A stretch of 36,547 nucleotides of DNA from Ghiorsea sp. (GTDB lineage Bacteria; Pseudomonadota; Zetaproteobacteria; Mariprofundales; Mariprofundaceae), in assembly GCA_027055255.1 (NCBI GenBank), contig JALUNK010000075.1, positions 1 through 36,547 on the forward strand, read 5' to 3'. Made by a program: the position numbers and the translations under genes. Of the stretch, positions 9,535 through 18,689 are shown piece after piece. The notes under the pieces were generated by a model. The model saw nothing but the letters and a program-made list of their open reading frames with translations. It was not told the DNA's origin and did no database searches. Position 1 is the first letter of the stretch. Each line of letters opens with the position of its first letter.

Positions 9535-10203
9535 ATGAACTTGCCAAAAAATCATAGTGTACTTTTGCTTGAAGATGAGCGACCAGCACGCGAACATTTA
9601 GCGGCAGCCATTGATATACACCCGCAATTATCTTTGGTCGATGCTGTTGCTTCGTGTAAAGAGGCCATCAAGGCTCTGGGCGAACACCAGCCTGATATTC
9701 TCGTCTCTGACTTGGGGCTTCCCGATGGGCATGGTGTGCAAGTTATTCGTGAAGCCAAACAATTGTATCCTAATATCGAAATTTTAGTGGTCACCATGTA
9801 TGCCGATGAAGAACATGTCGTTGAAGCCTTAGAAGCTGGTGCAAGTGGTTACTTACTCAAGCGCCAAGCTTTTGAAACATTAGCCGATGCCATTCTTACT
9901 GTTATGCGCGGCGAATCTGCCATTAGCCCTGAAGTTGCCCGCTTTTTACTTAAACGATTCAACCTAAGTCGCCAACCTCCTGAACAACAAGTCAAAAGTC
10001 CTCTTACAGCGCGCGAGCATGACGTGCTTAAGTGGATTGCTAAAGGGTATAGTTATGATGAAATTGCAGATATTTTAAAAATGTCGGTGAATACTGTACG
10101 CACCCATATTCGTAATGTTTATAAGAAGCTTGAAGTCTCATCACGCACAGAAGCTGTATTTGAAGCCACCAACCTTGGTATTTTAGACCTTAAAGCCCAG
10201 TAA
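9535..10203 (+). CDS. NarL/LuxR-family response regulator without an adjacent kinase gene
   Basis: Receiver domain (LLLEDERPAREHL...DILVSDLGLPDGHG...YLLKR) and LuxR HTH (LTAREHDVLKWIAKGYSYDEIADILKMSVNTVRTHIRNVYKKL). Confidence 0.93.
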   Translation: MNLPKNHSVLLLEDERPAREHLAAAIDIHPQLSLVDAVASCKEAIKALGEHQPDILVSDLGLPDGHGVQVIREAKQLYPNIEILVVTMYADEEHVVEALEAGASGYLLKRQAFETLADAILTVMRGESAISPEVARFLLKRFNLSRQPPEQQVKSPLTAREHDVLKWIAKGYSYDEIADILKMSVNTVRTHIRNVYKKLEVSSRTEAVFEATNLGILDLKAQ

Positions 10204-10210
10204 AGGGTAA

Positions 10211-11599
10211 CTAAAACCCTGAATGTTCACCCGAAAAGTTTTCGAAACGCGTAAATTCTTTTAAAAATGTAAGGCGTGTTGTACCAATCGGCCCATTCCG
10301 TTGTTTCGCAATAATAATTTCAGCCAAACCTTCATTTTCAGGCTTTTTATTATAAACCTCATCACGATAAATAAACATAATCACATCGGCATCTTGCTCA
10401 ATCGCACCCGATTCTCGCAAATCTGACATCATTGGGCGTTTATCCGCGCGCGATTCCAAAGAACGGTTAAGCTGAGATAATATAATAATCGGTACATCCA
10501 ACTCTTTGGCTAAACCTTTGAGAGAACGTGTCATTTCACTGATTTCCAAATCTTTTCGATCCGCGTTGGCATTGCCCGTCATCAGTTGCAGATAATCAAT
10601 CAAGACCAAATCCAAGCGGCCTTGTTCACGTTTTAAACGGCGGCATTTGGAGCGTACTTCAAGCACAGATATACCTGGCGTATCATCAACAAATATCGCA
10701 GCTTCAGAAAGTTTTCCTGTGCCTGATGCAAGCTTACGCCAATCATCTGTGGCAAAGCTTCCTGTCCGCATTTTAGACATGTCTACACGCGATTCTGCTG
10801 CCAATAGTCGCATACCGATTTGTTGCGCCGACATTTCAAGTGAGAACACAGCAACGGCATTCGGTTCAACATCACGAATCGCTGCATTTTGTGCTAAGTT
10901 CATCACAAATGCAGTTTTACCCATACTTGGACGACCTGCAATCACGATCAAATCACCACGTTGCAAACCTGCTGTTTTTTCATCCAAGTCCGTAAAACCC
11001 GTGGCAACACCTGTGATTTTACGTTGGTCATCATAACGACGTTGTAACTCTTCATAACCTTCTTTAATAAGGTCTTTAAGGTTTTGAAATGTTGGTTTGG
11101 TTGAGCTAAAGCTTTCCGCCACAGCCAACATTTGTGATTCGGACGCATCCAAATGCTCACCCACAGGTTTAATGGGATTTTCATAAACTTCTTGTGAAAT
11201 TTTTGTGCATACTTTTAACAGTTGACGTAAAATAGCGCGTTCACGCACGATTTCAGCATAATGCCTTACATTCGCAGAGGTTGGTATGAGCGAAATCAAG
11301 TCACCCAAATAGGTTTCTCCACCGCACTGTTCCAATTCACCTGAACGTTCCAAGTAATCTTTAACAGTCAGCGCATCAACAGGGTTGTTTTGACCCGCAA
11401 GGGAAAGAATCGCATGAAATATAAAGCCATTGGCAGCCACATAAAAATGCTCAGGCACAAGAATGCCCTCAAGTCGCTCTAAAGCTTCTGGGTCAAGCAT
11501 AACCCCACCCAACACTGCACACTCAGCATCACGAGCATGAGGAGGAACTCGCTCGCGTAAGTTTAACTCACGCGGCGAGGTATCTCCGTCTTCAATCAA
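10211..11599 (-). CDS. dnaB: Replicative DNA helicase DnaB
   Basis: VPPHARDAECAVLGGVMLDPEAL...VIAGRPSMGKTAFVMNLAQNAA...VLIDYLQLM...QLNRSLESRADKRPMMSDLRESGAIEQDADVI. Start is TTG overlapping the rplI stop. Confidence 0.97.
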   Translation of the reverse strand: MIEDGDTSPRELNLRERVPPHARDAECAVLGGVMLDPEALERLEGILVPEHFYVAANGFIFHAILSLAGQNNPVDALTVKDYLERSGELEQCGGETYLGDLISLIPTSANVRHYAEIVRERAILRQLLKVCTKISQEVYENPIKPVGEHLDASESQMLAVAESFSSTKPTFQNLKDLIKEGYEELQRRYDDQRKITGVATGFTDLDEKTAGLQRGDLIVIAGRPSMGKTAFVMNLAQNAAIRDVEPNAVAVFSLEMSAQQIGMRLLAAESRVDMSKMRTGSFATDDWRKLASGTGKLSEAAIFVDDTPGISVLEVRSKCRRLKREQGRLDLVLIDYLQLMTGNANADRKDLEISEMTRSLKGLAKELDVPIIILSQLNRSLESRADKRPMMSDLRESGAIEQDADVIMFIYRDEVYNKKPENEGLAEIIIAKQRNGPIGTTRLTFLKEFTRFENFSGEHSGF

Positions 11600-12048
11600 G
11601 TAGCTTCAGCTTCCACTGTGATTTTAATCGTTGCAACTACATCAGGGTGCAAACGAACACGAAATTCTTGTTCGCCTACTTCTTTGATAGGTGCGTCTTG
11701 TAAAATATCACGGCGCGCAACATCATAACCTTCCGCACTAATCAATTCTGCCAACTCATTCGAGCCAATAGAACCATACAAATGTTTACCATCTGATGTC
11801 GCACGAACCACGGTTAGGTCCAATGAAGACATTTTTTCAGCTTCAGCTTGTGCTGTTTCTAGCACAGTACGTTGCTGCTCTTCTAGTACTGAACGGCGAC
11901 GTTCAAATACTTTACGGTTACTTGCATTTGCAGATACCGCTTTATTGTTAGGTAGCAAAAAGTTACGACCATACCCATCACGAACTTTAACTTCGTCACC
12001 GACATTACCTAGACCTTCTACACGTTCCAAAAGAATTAAATCCATCAT
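11596..12048 (-). CDS. rplI: 50S ribosomal protein L9
   Basis: MDLILLERVEGLGNVGDEVKVRDGYGRNFLLPNNKAVSA. Confidence 0.97.
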   Translation of the reverse strand: MMDLILLERVEGLGNVGDEVKVRDGYGRNFLLPNNKAVSANASNRKVFERRRSVLEEQQRTVLETAQAEAEKMSSLDLTVVRATSDGKHLYGSIGSNELAELISAEGYDVARRDILQDAPIKEVGEQEFRVRLHPDVVATIKITVEAEAT

Positions 12049-13049
12049 TTTTCTCCTGTTGTCGGAACTATGTTCCGACGAAAATTAAACCAAATATCAA
12101 CCAGTCCAAGCAGCGCAAAAACAACAACCACAAAAGACCAAAAAAACAACATCACATACATCACAAGTATGGTACTCATCATACTACGGCTTTTCAGCCA
12201 AGCGTGAGCAACCACCACACCTTGCACCGCAAGCATACCTGCTAACATCATCACACCGCTCAAGGCTAAATACTGTAAATTTCCGTCTGCTAAATTAGCA
12301 AATCCTAAAAAAATCAACAATACAAAAGCTAATGTTTTCGGTAGCGAAAAGGATAACACATCCTTTTCTTCACCTTGGTAGAAACCATATTTCTGCGCAA
12401 CTTTACGCGCAAAAATTAAATCACTCCACCAAATAATCCACAAACCAAAAATAAAAAAGCCCGGAAACACTTTCACCATCATGCTTTGCAAACCTTGCAT
12501 CGCAATAATGTCTGACTTCGCACCTGGCGGAATCCTTGAAATCATCGTATCAAACACAGGTTGAAACTGCTGATGTACAAAAGCTTCCACATCTTGCGAT
12601 CCCGCACTTACCATCATGGCAAATGCAACACCGAAAAACAAAACCAAAGCCAGTATCCAGCCTGCCTGACCCAAACCTTTTTGCTGCATCACCTGAACAG
12701 CAAATGCAGGAAGCACAACAAACAGCAATATAAACACAAGCACTGTATTCAAGCTTCCCGATGAAAGAACAAACAACAGTATTGCTGCTATTCCACCGGC
12801 TTGAAGGCTATATTTCAAACCACCACCCAAGCTGACCAAAGCAAACAAACTTGGAACAGCAAGGTGCAATAACACACCAAACATTAAGAATACAAAAGCT
12901 ACCATTCTTAAGTTTCCAACCAACATATTGAACCAATATGCCGACGTTAACATCATGACTGCCAACACAGCACAAAGCACCCGATTTGTTAAAAATAAAT
13001 CAACCACTTTCGGCATAGGTGCGCCTGTTGGGCTGGGCTCTGGACTCAT
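12045..13049 (-). CDS. DUF2232-like multi-pass membrane protein
   Basis: About eight hydrophobic segments; sits between rpsR and rplI as DUF2232/YybS-like genes do in proteobacteria. ATG at 13049; stop overlaps the rplI start. Confidence 0.75.
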   Translation of the reverse strand: MSPEPSPTGAPMPKVVDLFLTNRVLCAVLAVMMLTSAYWFNMLVGNLRMVAFVFLMFGVLLHLAVPSLFALVSLGGGLKYSLQAGGIAAILLFVLSSGSLNTVLVFILLFVVLPAFAVQVMQQKGLGQAGWILALVLFFGVAFAMMVSAGSQDVEAFVHQQFQPVFDTMISRIPPGAKSDIIAMQGLQSMMVKVFPGFFIFGLWIIWWSDLIFARKVAQKYGFYQGEEKDVLSFSLPKTLAFVLLIFLGFANLADGNLQYLALSGVMMLAGMLAVQGVVVAHAWLKSRSMMSTILVMYVMLFFWSFVVVVFALLGLVDIWFNFRRNIVPTTGEK

Positions 13050-13079
13050 CAATGAATAATCAAGCGAGTGTGCGAACGC

Positions 13080-13442
13080 TTACTTATTATGCAAAGGTGT
13101 AAACGATAACAATGCCAATACACGTGCGCGTTTAATCGCAGTCGTTAATTGACGTTGATGTTTTGCACATGTGCTTGTCACGCGAGACGGAATGATTTTA
13201 GAACGTTCTGAAATGAACTGTCCCAAAAGCACAGGGTCTTTGTGATCAATGTTTAAACTTGTGTCTGCACAAAATTTGCAGAATTTACGACGACGCTGGA
13301 ATTTTCCACCACGGCCACCTGGTCCACGACGTTGTGGACGCTCTGGACGACCACCTTCACGTGTAGGGCGAGCAGGACGAGAATCAGCAGTTCTTGCTGC
13401 TGGTGCTGCCGCTTCTTTTTTTACTGTATTTTCTTCACTCAT
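13080..13442 (-). CDS. rpsR: 30S ribosomal protein S18 with basic N-terminal extension
   Basis: [62 protein letters not shown], preceded by an Arg/Gly/Pro-rich extension of about 50 aa. Confidence 0.96.
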   Translation of the reverse strand: MSEENTVKKEAAAPAARTADSRPARPTREGGRPERPQRRGPGGRGGKFQRRRKFCKFCADTSLNIDHKDPVLLGQFISERSKIIPSRVTSTCAKHQRQLTTAIKRARVLALLSFTPLHNK

Positions 13443-13444
13443 TC

Positions 13445-13768
13445 TTATTCTCCTAAATTTGATTGGCTAATTTGACTAATCCAAATTTCAACCTGTCCCC
13501 ACCGTTGCTGCCCATCTCGGCTATAGTAACGGCGGCGAAGCTCACCTTGTATGTTCACGGCCTGACCTTTAAGTTTAATCAAAGATTCAGCGTGTTCACC
13601 TTCGGCGCGTAGTGGCATCGGTTGTTCGTTTATCATTGTGGCTCTTTTTTGACCCAAATGTGGACGTTCAACGATTAAAGATGCAACCACTGCAAGGCTT
13701 CCATCTGGCATCCAGCGATCATGAATATCATCAATGATACCATGAAGCTTGACACAATTAGTCTTCAG
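13445..13768 (-). CDS. priB: PriB-like OB-fold ssDNA-binding protein; start proposed at CTG 13768 (first canonical start is ATG 13711)
   Basis: Lies between rpsF and rpsR. Translation upstream of ATG 13711 reads (L)[37 protein letters not shown], matching a PriB/SSB N-terminus. AGAGG (minus strand, 13779-13775) is 6 nt before the CTG. Confidence 0.7.
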   Translation of the reverse strand: MKTNCVKLHGIIDDIHDRWMPDGSLAVVASLIVERPHLGQKRATMINEQPMPLRAEGEHAESLIKLKGQAVNIQGELRRRYYSRDGQQRWGQVEIWISQISQSNLGE

Positions 13769-14333
13769 CTTTTTCCTCTGTCGCTTCTTCGGCTTTAGCT
13801 TCTTTCTTTACTGTAGCCTTTTTAGCAGGTGCTTTCTTAGGCTCTGCTTCTGCTTTAGCTTCAGTTGCTTTTTCAACTGGTGCTTCTTCAGACTTAGCTT
13901 CAGTTTTTTCTTCGGCTTTAGTTTCAGACTCGGCTTCAGTTGCTTTTTCAGTTGGTGTTTCTTCAGACTTAGCTTCAGCTTTTTCTTCTGTAGGTTTGTC
14001 TTCAGATGCAGCAACGCGACGACGCAATAGCGGCGAAGGCTCATCAGAAAGTTCAGTAATGCTTGTGGTCAAAAAGCGCATCACGCGTTCATCAAGGCGC
14101 AAAGTCTCATCAATCATTTTAGACACGTCCGCAGCACCATCAGTAACAAGTAATGAATAATGTCCGCGATTACGTTTTTGGATAGAATAAGCAAGTGGAC
14201 GAGAACCCCAGTATTCGCGTTTCACGATACGGGCTCCAGCTTTTTCAATTTTATCGACCAACTCATTGGTCATTGTTTCGGTATTTTCCTGAGAGATATC
14301 AGGGTTTACGATAAACACTGTTTCGTAATACAT
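13758..14333 (-). CDS. rpsF: 30S ribosomal protein S6 with long low-complexity Glu/Ala/Lys tail
   Basis: MYYETVFIVNPDISQENTETMTNELVDKIEKAGARIVKREYWGSRPLAYSIQKRNRGHYSLL..., ATG 14333; about 90-aa acidic/basic tail. Confidence 0.95.
   Translation of the reverse strand: MYYETVFIVNPDISQENTETMTNELVDKIEKAGARIVKREYWGSRPLAYSIQKRNRGHYSLLVTDGAADVSKMIDETLRLDERVMRFLTTSITELSDEPSPLLRRRVAASEDKPTEEKAEAKSEETPTEKATEAESETKAEEKTEAKSEEAPVEKATEAKAEAEPKKAPAKKATVKKEAKAEEATEEKAED
13861..13988. repeat. Imperfect direct repeat (75-bp period) in the rpsF tail
   Basis: 13861-13913 and 13936-13988 are near-identical, encoding EAKSEEAPVEKATEA and EAKSEETPTEKATEA. Confidence 0.8.
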
Positions 14334-14482
14334 AGCGCTCCTCTTGGTATGATTATCTTTGCGATAATCTTTGCTTTGAAACATTTTTAGGCGCGTTCAA
14401 AGCAAGGTTATTTTAGTTTCACTACTTTCGCAGCGAGGCGGCACGATAATACCTATATATATAAAGTCAAACTTCTTTAACC

Positions 14483-15307
14483 TTACCAAGACCTGCCATA
14501 ACTCAAGCCAAAAGGGAAAGACCAGACATGACCTCGGTTTGACCATGATGTTTTAGCAGCACCAGCTTCTACGATATAAAAAATATCAGAATCGGTGGAA
14601 TACTGGTAGCCAAGCAATATGCCAAACGATTTACTGGTTGTTTTTACGCTCCTATAAATCGCCTCTCGGTCTGACCAAAGTCTTCCTGTGAAGTCTTCGT
14701 TACTCATAAAGGTATTGATATAGGTAAGATGATTGGGGCTGTACCGATAGCCAGTATTTGCAGATATATCGAACAATTTGGTTGCTGTTTCAGTATTAGC
14801 AACATTTACCCCAGTATTAAACAGTGAATCAAACGTTTTTTCAACAATATTATAGCCCTGATTTTTACTTTCAAACTGCCCGTACTTTGCACTTAAACTA
14901 AATTTTAATCCTTCATCTTTTATAAGTTTTGATCCGCCAAGCAATTGAATCTTTAGCCCTAGGATGCCATAGACATCAAGGTAAGCATCCATGTTTTCGA
15001 GCAAGCCAAAATTGATTAAGAAGTTGAGCTTCTTATCTCGCTTTTTTATGCTTTCTTGAGTGCTCGTAACAAGGTTTGAAGTAGCTATTAGAGAGTCTGT
15101 TTCTATAAAACCAAATTCATATTCGGGCTCTTTAAAAGCAGTAGAAACAATGACATTTCCTTCGGCAAAGCCTCCCGATGTTTCAGGCGTTGAGAAGTGA
15201 AGTAATTTAGGCTGGTGAATAAGTGACACCCTTGATGAGGAACAACCTGCTAAAAGCACCAAGCAACAAAGTGCTATGACATATTTTAACCTTTCTTTAC
15301 TGAACAT
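14483..15307 (-). CDS. Uncharacterised outer-membrane-type lipoprotein, possibly beta-rich
   Basis: MFSKERLKYVIALCCLVLLAGCSSS lipobox; alternating aromatic segments toward the C-terminus (FGILLGYQYSTDSDIFYIVEAGAAKTSW...WSFPFGLSYGRSW). No family recognised. Confidence 0.65.
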   Translation of the reverse strand: MFSKERLKYVIALCCLVLLAGCSSSRVSLIHQPKLLHFSTPETSGGFAEGNVIVSTAFKEPEYEFGFIETDSLIATSNLVTSTQESIKKRDKKLNFLINFGLLENMDAYLDVYGILGLKIQLLGGSKLIKDEGLKFSLSAKYGQFESKNQGYNIVEKTFDSLFNTGVNVANTETATKLFDISANTGYRYSPNHLTYINTFMSNEDFTGRLWSDREAIYRSVKTTSKSFGILLGYQYSTDSDIFYIVEAGAAKTSWSNRGHVWSFPFGLSYGRSW

Positions 15308-15339
15308 GAGGTACAGATTAATTGTTATACCAAATAGCG

Positions 15340-15993
15340 TCAACCTTTTGCATGAACATTTAACAACGCTAAAAATCTTTCTCTTGAAACATTTTCAGCA
15401 CCCAGGCTTAGCAAATGATCGGTAGACATTTGGCAATCAATCATGGTGATACCCTCGGCTATCGCCCAATCACAAAGGTAGGACATCGCCATTTTTGAGC
15501 CATCGCGTTGTCTGCTAAACATGGATTCGGCAAAGAACACATCATTTAAACGCACCCCATAAAGCCCGCCAATAAGCTCACCCTCATCATAAACCTCAAA
15601 CGAATGGGCATAACCCAAAACAAAAAGCCGTGAATAGGCTTCAATCATCTCTGGCAAAATCCATGTTCCACCCATTGTGCCATCTTTTTCCCTTCTCGGT
15701 GCTGCACATGCCGTTATCACCGCTTCAAAATCTTTATCCATATAAGCATGATATCTGCTTTGTTTGAGGCGGCGTTTGAGGCGTGTAGAGCGGTGAAACT
15801 TTTCTGGGAAAAGTACCGTTCTAGGGTCAGGTGACCACCATAAAATTGGTTCACCCTCTGCATACCAAGGGAAAATGCCCATGCCATAAGCCTGCAATAA
15901 TGTCTCAGGATTTAAGTCGCCACCCATCGCCAGCAAACCATCTTCATTGGCTTGGCTGGGGTGGGGAAATCGTATCTCTAACACTTGATTCAT
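15340..15993 (-). CDS. aat: Leucyl/phenylalanyl-tRNA--protein transferase
   Basis: FPHPSQANEDGLLAMGGDLNPETLLQAYGMGIFPWYAEGEPILWWSPDPRTVLFPEKFHRSTRLKRRLKQ...GGLYGVRLNDVFFAESMFSR. Confidence 0.97.
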   Translation of the reverse strand: MNQVLEIRFPHPSQANEDGLLAMGGDLNPETLLQAYGMGIFPWYAEGEPILWWSPDPRTVLFPEKFHRSTRLKRRLKQSRYHAYMDKDFEAVITACAAPRREKDGTMGGTWILPEMIEAYSRLFVLGYAHSFEVYDEGELIGGLYGVRLNDVFFAESMFSRQRDGSKMAMSYLCDWAIAEGITMIDCQMSTDHLLSLGAENVSRERFLALLNVHAKG

Positions 15994-16049
15994 ACGCCAA
16001 ACCTATGCAAATGTTTGACATGCTCCATCTGTTTTTCAGTATCACCCCT

Positions 16050-17171
16050 ATGACAGTTGATATTTGTAAACCAAGACCCAAACAAAACATGAACTTTTCA
16101 ATGCAAGGGCTGTATGAACTCCCTGAAGAAGAAGTGATTAAACGCATTCATGAGCTGCGTGCCGAGCTTGGCGAAAACTTATTAATTTTAGGGCATCATT
16201 ATCAACGCGAAGAAGTGATTGGCTTTGCCGATATCACTGGCGATTCCTTAAAGCTTGCCCAAGAAGCCGCCAAAACCAAAGCTCCCTACATTATTTTCTG
16301 CGGCGTACATTTTATGGCCGAAATGGCAGATGTGCTCACCGATGATACACAAACGGTGATTCTGCCTGACCCTGCCGCGGGCTGCTCCATGGCGGATATG
16401 GCAGATGATGAACAGGTGCAACGCTGTTGGCATGAATTAGCTAGCGTCATCAACCCTGATGAGAGCGTCACCCCAGTGACCTACATCAATTCAACGGCTG
16501 CGCTCAAAGCCTTCTGCGGCGAACATCAAGGCATAGTTTGCACATCGGGTAATGCCAAGCGCGTGATGACTTGGGCATGGGACAAACGCGAAAAGATTTT
16601 ATTTTTCCCTGACCAACATTTGGGAGAGAATACAGCACTCACCATGGGCATCAGCGATGAAGATATGATTGTTTGGGATCCGTTCAAACCTATGGGCGGT
16701 AATGACGAAGAAAGCATCAAAAATGCCAAATTAATATTATGGAAAGGTTTTTGCTCAGTGCATCAGCTTTTTAAAGCCGAACATGCTACTACCATGCGTA
16801 ACAATCACCCTGATATTCAAATCTTAGCCCACCCTGAATGCTCGCGTGAGGTTTGCGAAACTTCCGATTTTGTCGGTTCCACAGAAATGATTATCAAATA
16901 TGTTGCCGCTGCACCCCAAGGCAGCAAATTTGCGGTGGCAACCGAACTTAACTTAGTCAACCGCTTGCGCATTAACCACCCTGAACATCAGATTTGGTTT
17001 TTATCACCCACGGTGAGCATGTGCTCTACCATGTTTCGTACCGACCCACCGCACCTTTGCTGGGCGATGCAGGAAATCCTTGGTGATAAGCAGTATCATC
17101 AAGTGTCTGTGCCTCAATCACAACAAGACATGGCTTTGGTGTCATTAAATCATATGTTGGATTTGGGGTAA
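16050..17171 (+). CDS. nadA: Quinolinate synthase NadA
   Basis: LLILGHHYQREEVIGFADITGDSLKLAQEAAKTKAPYIIFCGVHFMAEMADVLTDD...PAAGCSMADMA...VCTSGNA...AHPECSREV...SPTVSMCSTMFRTDPPHLCWAM. Likely start 16050; the longer ORF from 15831 overlaps aat. Confidence 0.96.
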   Translation: MTVDICKPRPKQNMNFSMQGLYELPEEEVIKRIHELRAELGENLLILGHHYQREEVIGFADITGDSLKLAQEAAKTKAPYIIFCGVHFMAEMADVLTDDTQTVILPDPAAGCSMADMADDEQVQRCWHELASVINPDESVTPVTYINSTAALKAFCGEHQGIVCTSGNAKRVMTWAWDKREKILFFPDQHLGENTALTMGISDEDMIVWDPFKPMGGNDEESIKNAKLILWKGFCSVHQLFKAEHATTMRNNHPDIQILAHPECSREVCETSDFVGSTEMIIKYVAAAPQGSKFAVATELNLVNRLRINHPEHQIWFLSPTVSMCSTMFRTDPPHLCWAMQEILGDKQYHQVSVPQSQQDMALVSLNHMLDLG

Positions 17172-17174
17172 ACC

Positions 17175-18689
17175 ATGAAACATTTCTTTTTTGTTTTATT
17201 CCTGCTCAGCTTCGCTTCTTTGGGTAACGCCGCCACATACGAAGAAATGAATCAACAGGTTGAAAGCTTTGAGAAAAGTGGGCAAGCCCGTTTTGCACCA
17301 GCAACCATGAAACGCGTCAAAGCATTTCAGGGGGCATCCATGCTCGCCGCGGAAGAGCAAAGCGGCTTTGACCAACAAGACCAACCTTCAAACCCATTGC
17401 AACGTACGATTGATAAAACATTAACCACACTCAACGATGCGAAAAACAATGCATTATCATTTAAACAGACCTTTCCTGAACTTTTGAACTTGGAAAAACA
17501 AGCCAACAAAGCCCTGGTCTATCACCACAATCCACAAAGTTTACCTGAGCCAAATGTGCAAACCTTATCCCATGATGCACAAGCTCAAATGACTATCGCT
17601 ATCAGTGCCACAGAAAAAGGAAAACTCAATCAAGCTCGGCAAGCAGCCAAAAAAGCTACCATATTTTTTAATAAGACCATTGATGCAGCCATGCCCGGTT
17701 TGATTGAACAGACTGAACGCGCATTGTCACAGGCTAGAAGCACCAACGCCAAAGAATATGCACCAAAAACTTATGGTGAAGCTGACCAAGCCTTTGAACA
17801 ACTTGAAACTTATGCGGAAAACATCATACAACCCAAAGATAAACGTGAAGCCATTCCTCGCCCTGAAAAGATAGGTTATGCACTTGAAATGGCGGTATAT
17901 TCACAGAAAATAGCCATTAAAGTTAAAGACTGGAAACGCTACCAAGGCACCTATGAAAAACTCTTCTTAGCCGCCAAACAAGACAGGTTAAACCTTGCCA
18001 AAGCCATGCATATCCCATTGGATTTTGATAATGTAGAAGTCGATATTTCTAGTGATGAACTATTAAAACATGTGCAAAAAATACAACATGATTTCATCCA
18101 AGAACGTCAAGCACATGCTGATGACTTGGCAAACACCAATGAAATGTTTCAAGAGAAACTTGAGCAACGCTTACATGAGCAACGCCTTAAAGATCAACAA
18201 GGGTTTCAAGCCAAAGTTGCCAACATCAAAGCTTCATTTAACAGTAAACTTGAACGTGAAACCTTTGAGAAGAAACGACAACAGAAAGTGCGTGACTTGT
18301 TTCAAAAAGGTGAAGTAGAAATTATCGCAAACCTTGATGGTTCACTCATGATTCGTGCCAAGAAAATTAGGTTTGGTTCCAATAGCAGTAAAGTTGATGG
18401 TCAATACTTTGACTTCCTTGGACGCATCAAAGAAGCATTGGATTTATACCCTGAACGCAACATCATTATTGAAGGACATACCGATAGCTCTGGCGATGCC
18501 AAAGAAAATCGCAAGCTTTCTCTTGGTCGCGCAGAAGCTGTGCAAGAATTTTTGATTGCTGCGGGTATTGATAGCGAACGCATCAAAGCTTTGGGTTATG
18601 GTGAGGTGAAACCCATTGCCACCAATATGTATAAAAAGGGGCGCGCACTCAACCGCCGTATTGATATTATTATCCAAGCCGCACAATGA
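17175..18689 (+). CDS. Periplasmic/outer-membrane OmpA-family C-terminal protein with helical N-terminal region
   Basis: Signal peptide MKHFFFVLFLLSFASLGNA; C-terminal IIIEGHTDSSGDAKENRKLSLGRAEAVQEFLIAAGIDSERIKALGYGEVKPIATN...NRRIDIII. Confidence 0.9.
   Translation: MKHFFFVLFLLSFASLGNAATYEEMNQQVESFEKSGQARFAPATMKRVKAFQGASMLAAEEQSGFDQQDQPSNPLQRTIDKTLTTLNDAKNNALSFKQTFPELLNLEKQANKALVYHHNPQSLPEPNVQTLSHDAQAQMTIAISATEKGKLNQARQAAKKATIFFNKTIDAAMPGLIEQTERALSQARSTNAKEYAPKTYGEADQAFEQLETYAENIIQPKDKREAIPRPEKIGYALEMAVYSQKIAIKVKDWKRYQGTYEKLFLAAKQDRLNLAKAMHIPLDFDNVEVDISSDELLKHVQKIQHDFIQERQAHADDLANTNEMFQEKLEQRLHEQRLKDQQGFQAKVANIKASFNSKLERETFEKKRQQKVRDLFQKGEVEIIANLDGSLMIRAKKIRFGSNSSKVDGQYFDFLGRIKEALDLYPERNIIIEGHTDSSGDAKENRKLSLGRAEAVQEFLIAAGIDSERIKALGYGEVKPIATNMYKKGRALNRRIDIIIQAAQ

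Noticed and set aside
10204-10220. AGGGTAACTAAAACCCT hairpin between the response regulator and dnaB
   Set aside because: Five-bp stem with no T-tract; too weak to call a terminator.
13749-14030. Plus-strand Phe/Cys/Ser-rich ORF
   Set aside because: Reverse-complement artefact of the GAA/GCT-rich rpsF tail.
13808-14044. Minus-strand Leu/Lys/Gln-rich 78-aa ORF
   Set aside because: Frame-shifted reading of the rpsF repeat tail, not a gene.
15831-16049. N-terminal extension of the nadA ORF
   Set aside because: Overlaps aat on the other strand and is unlike NadA; start at 16050 or later is more likely.
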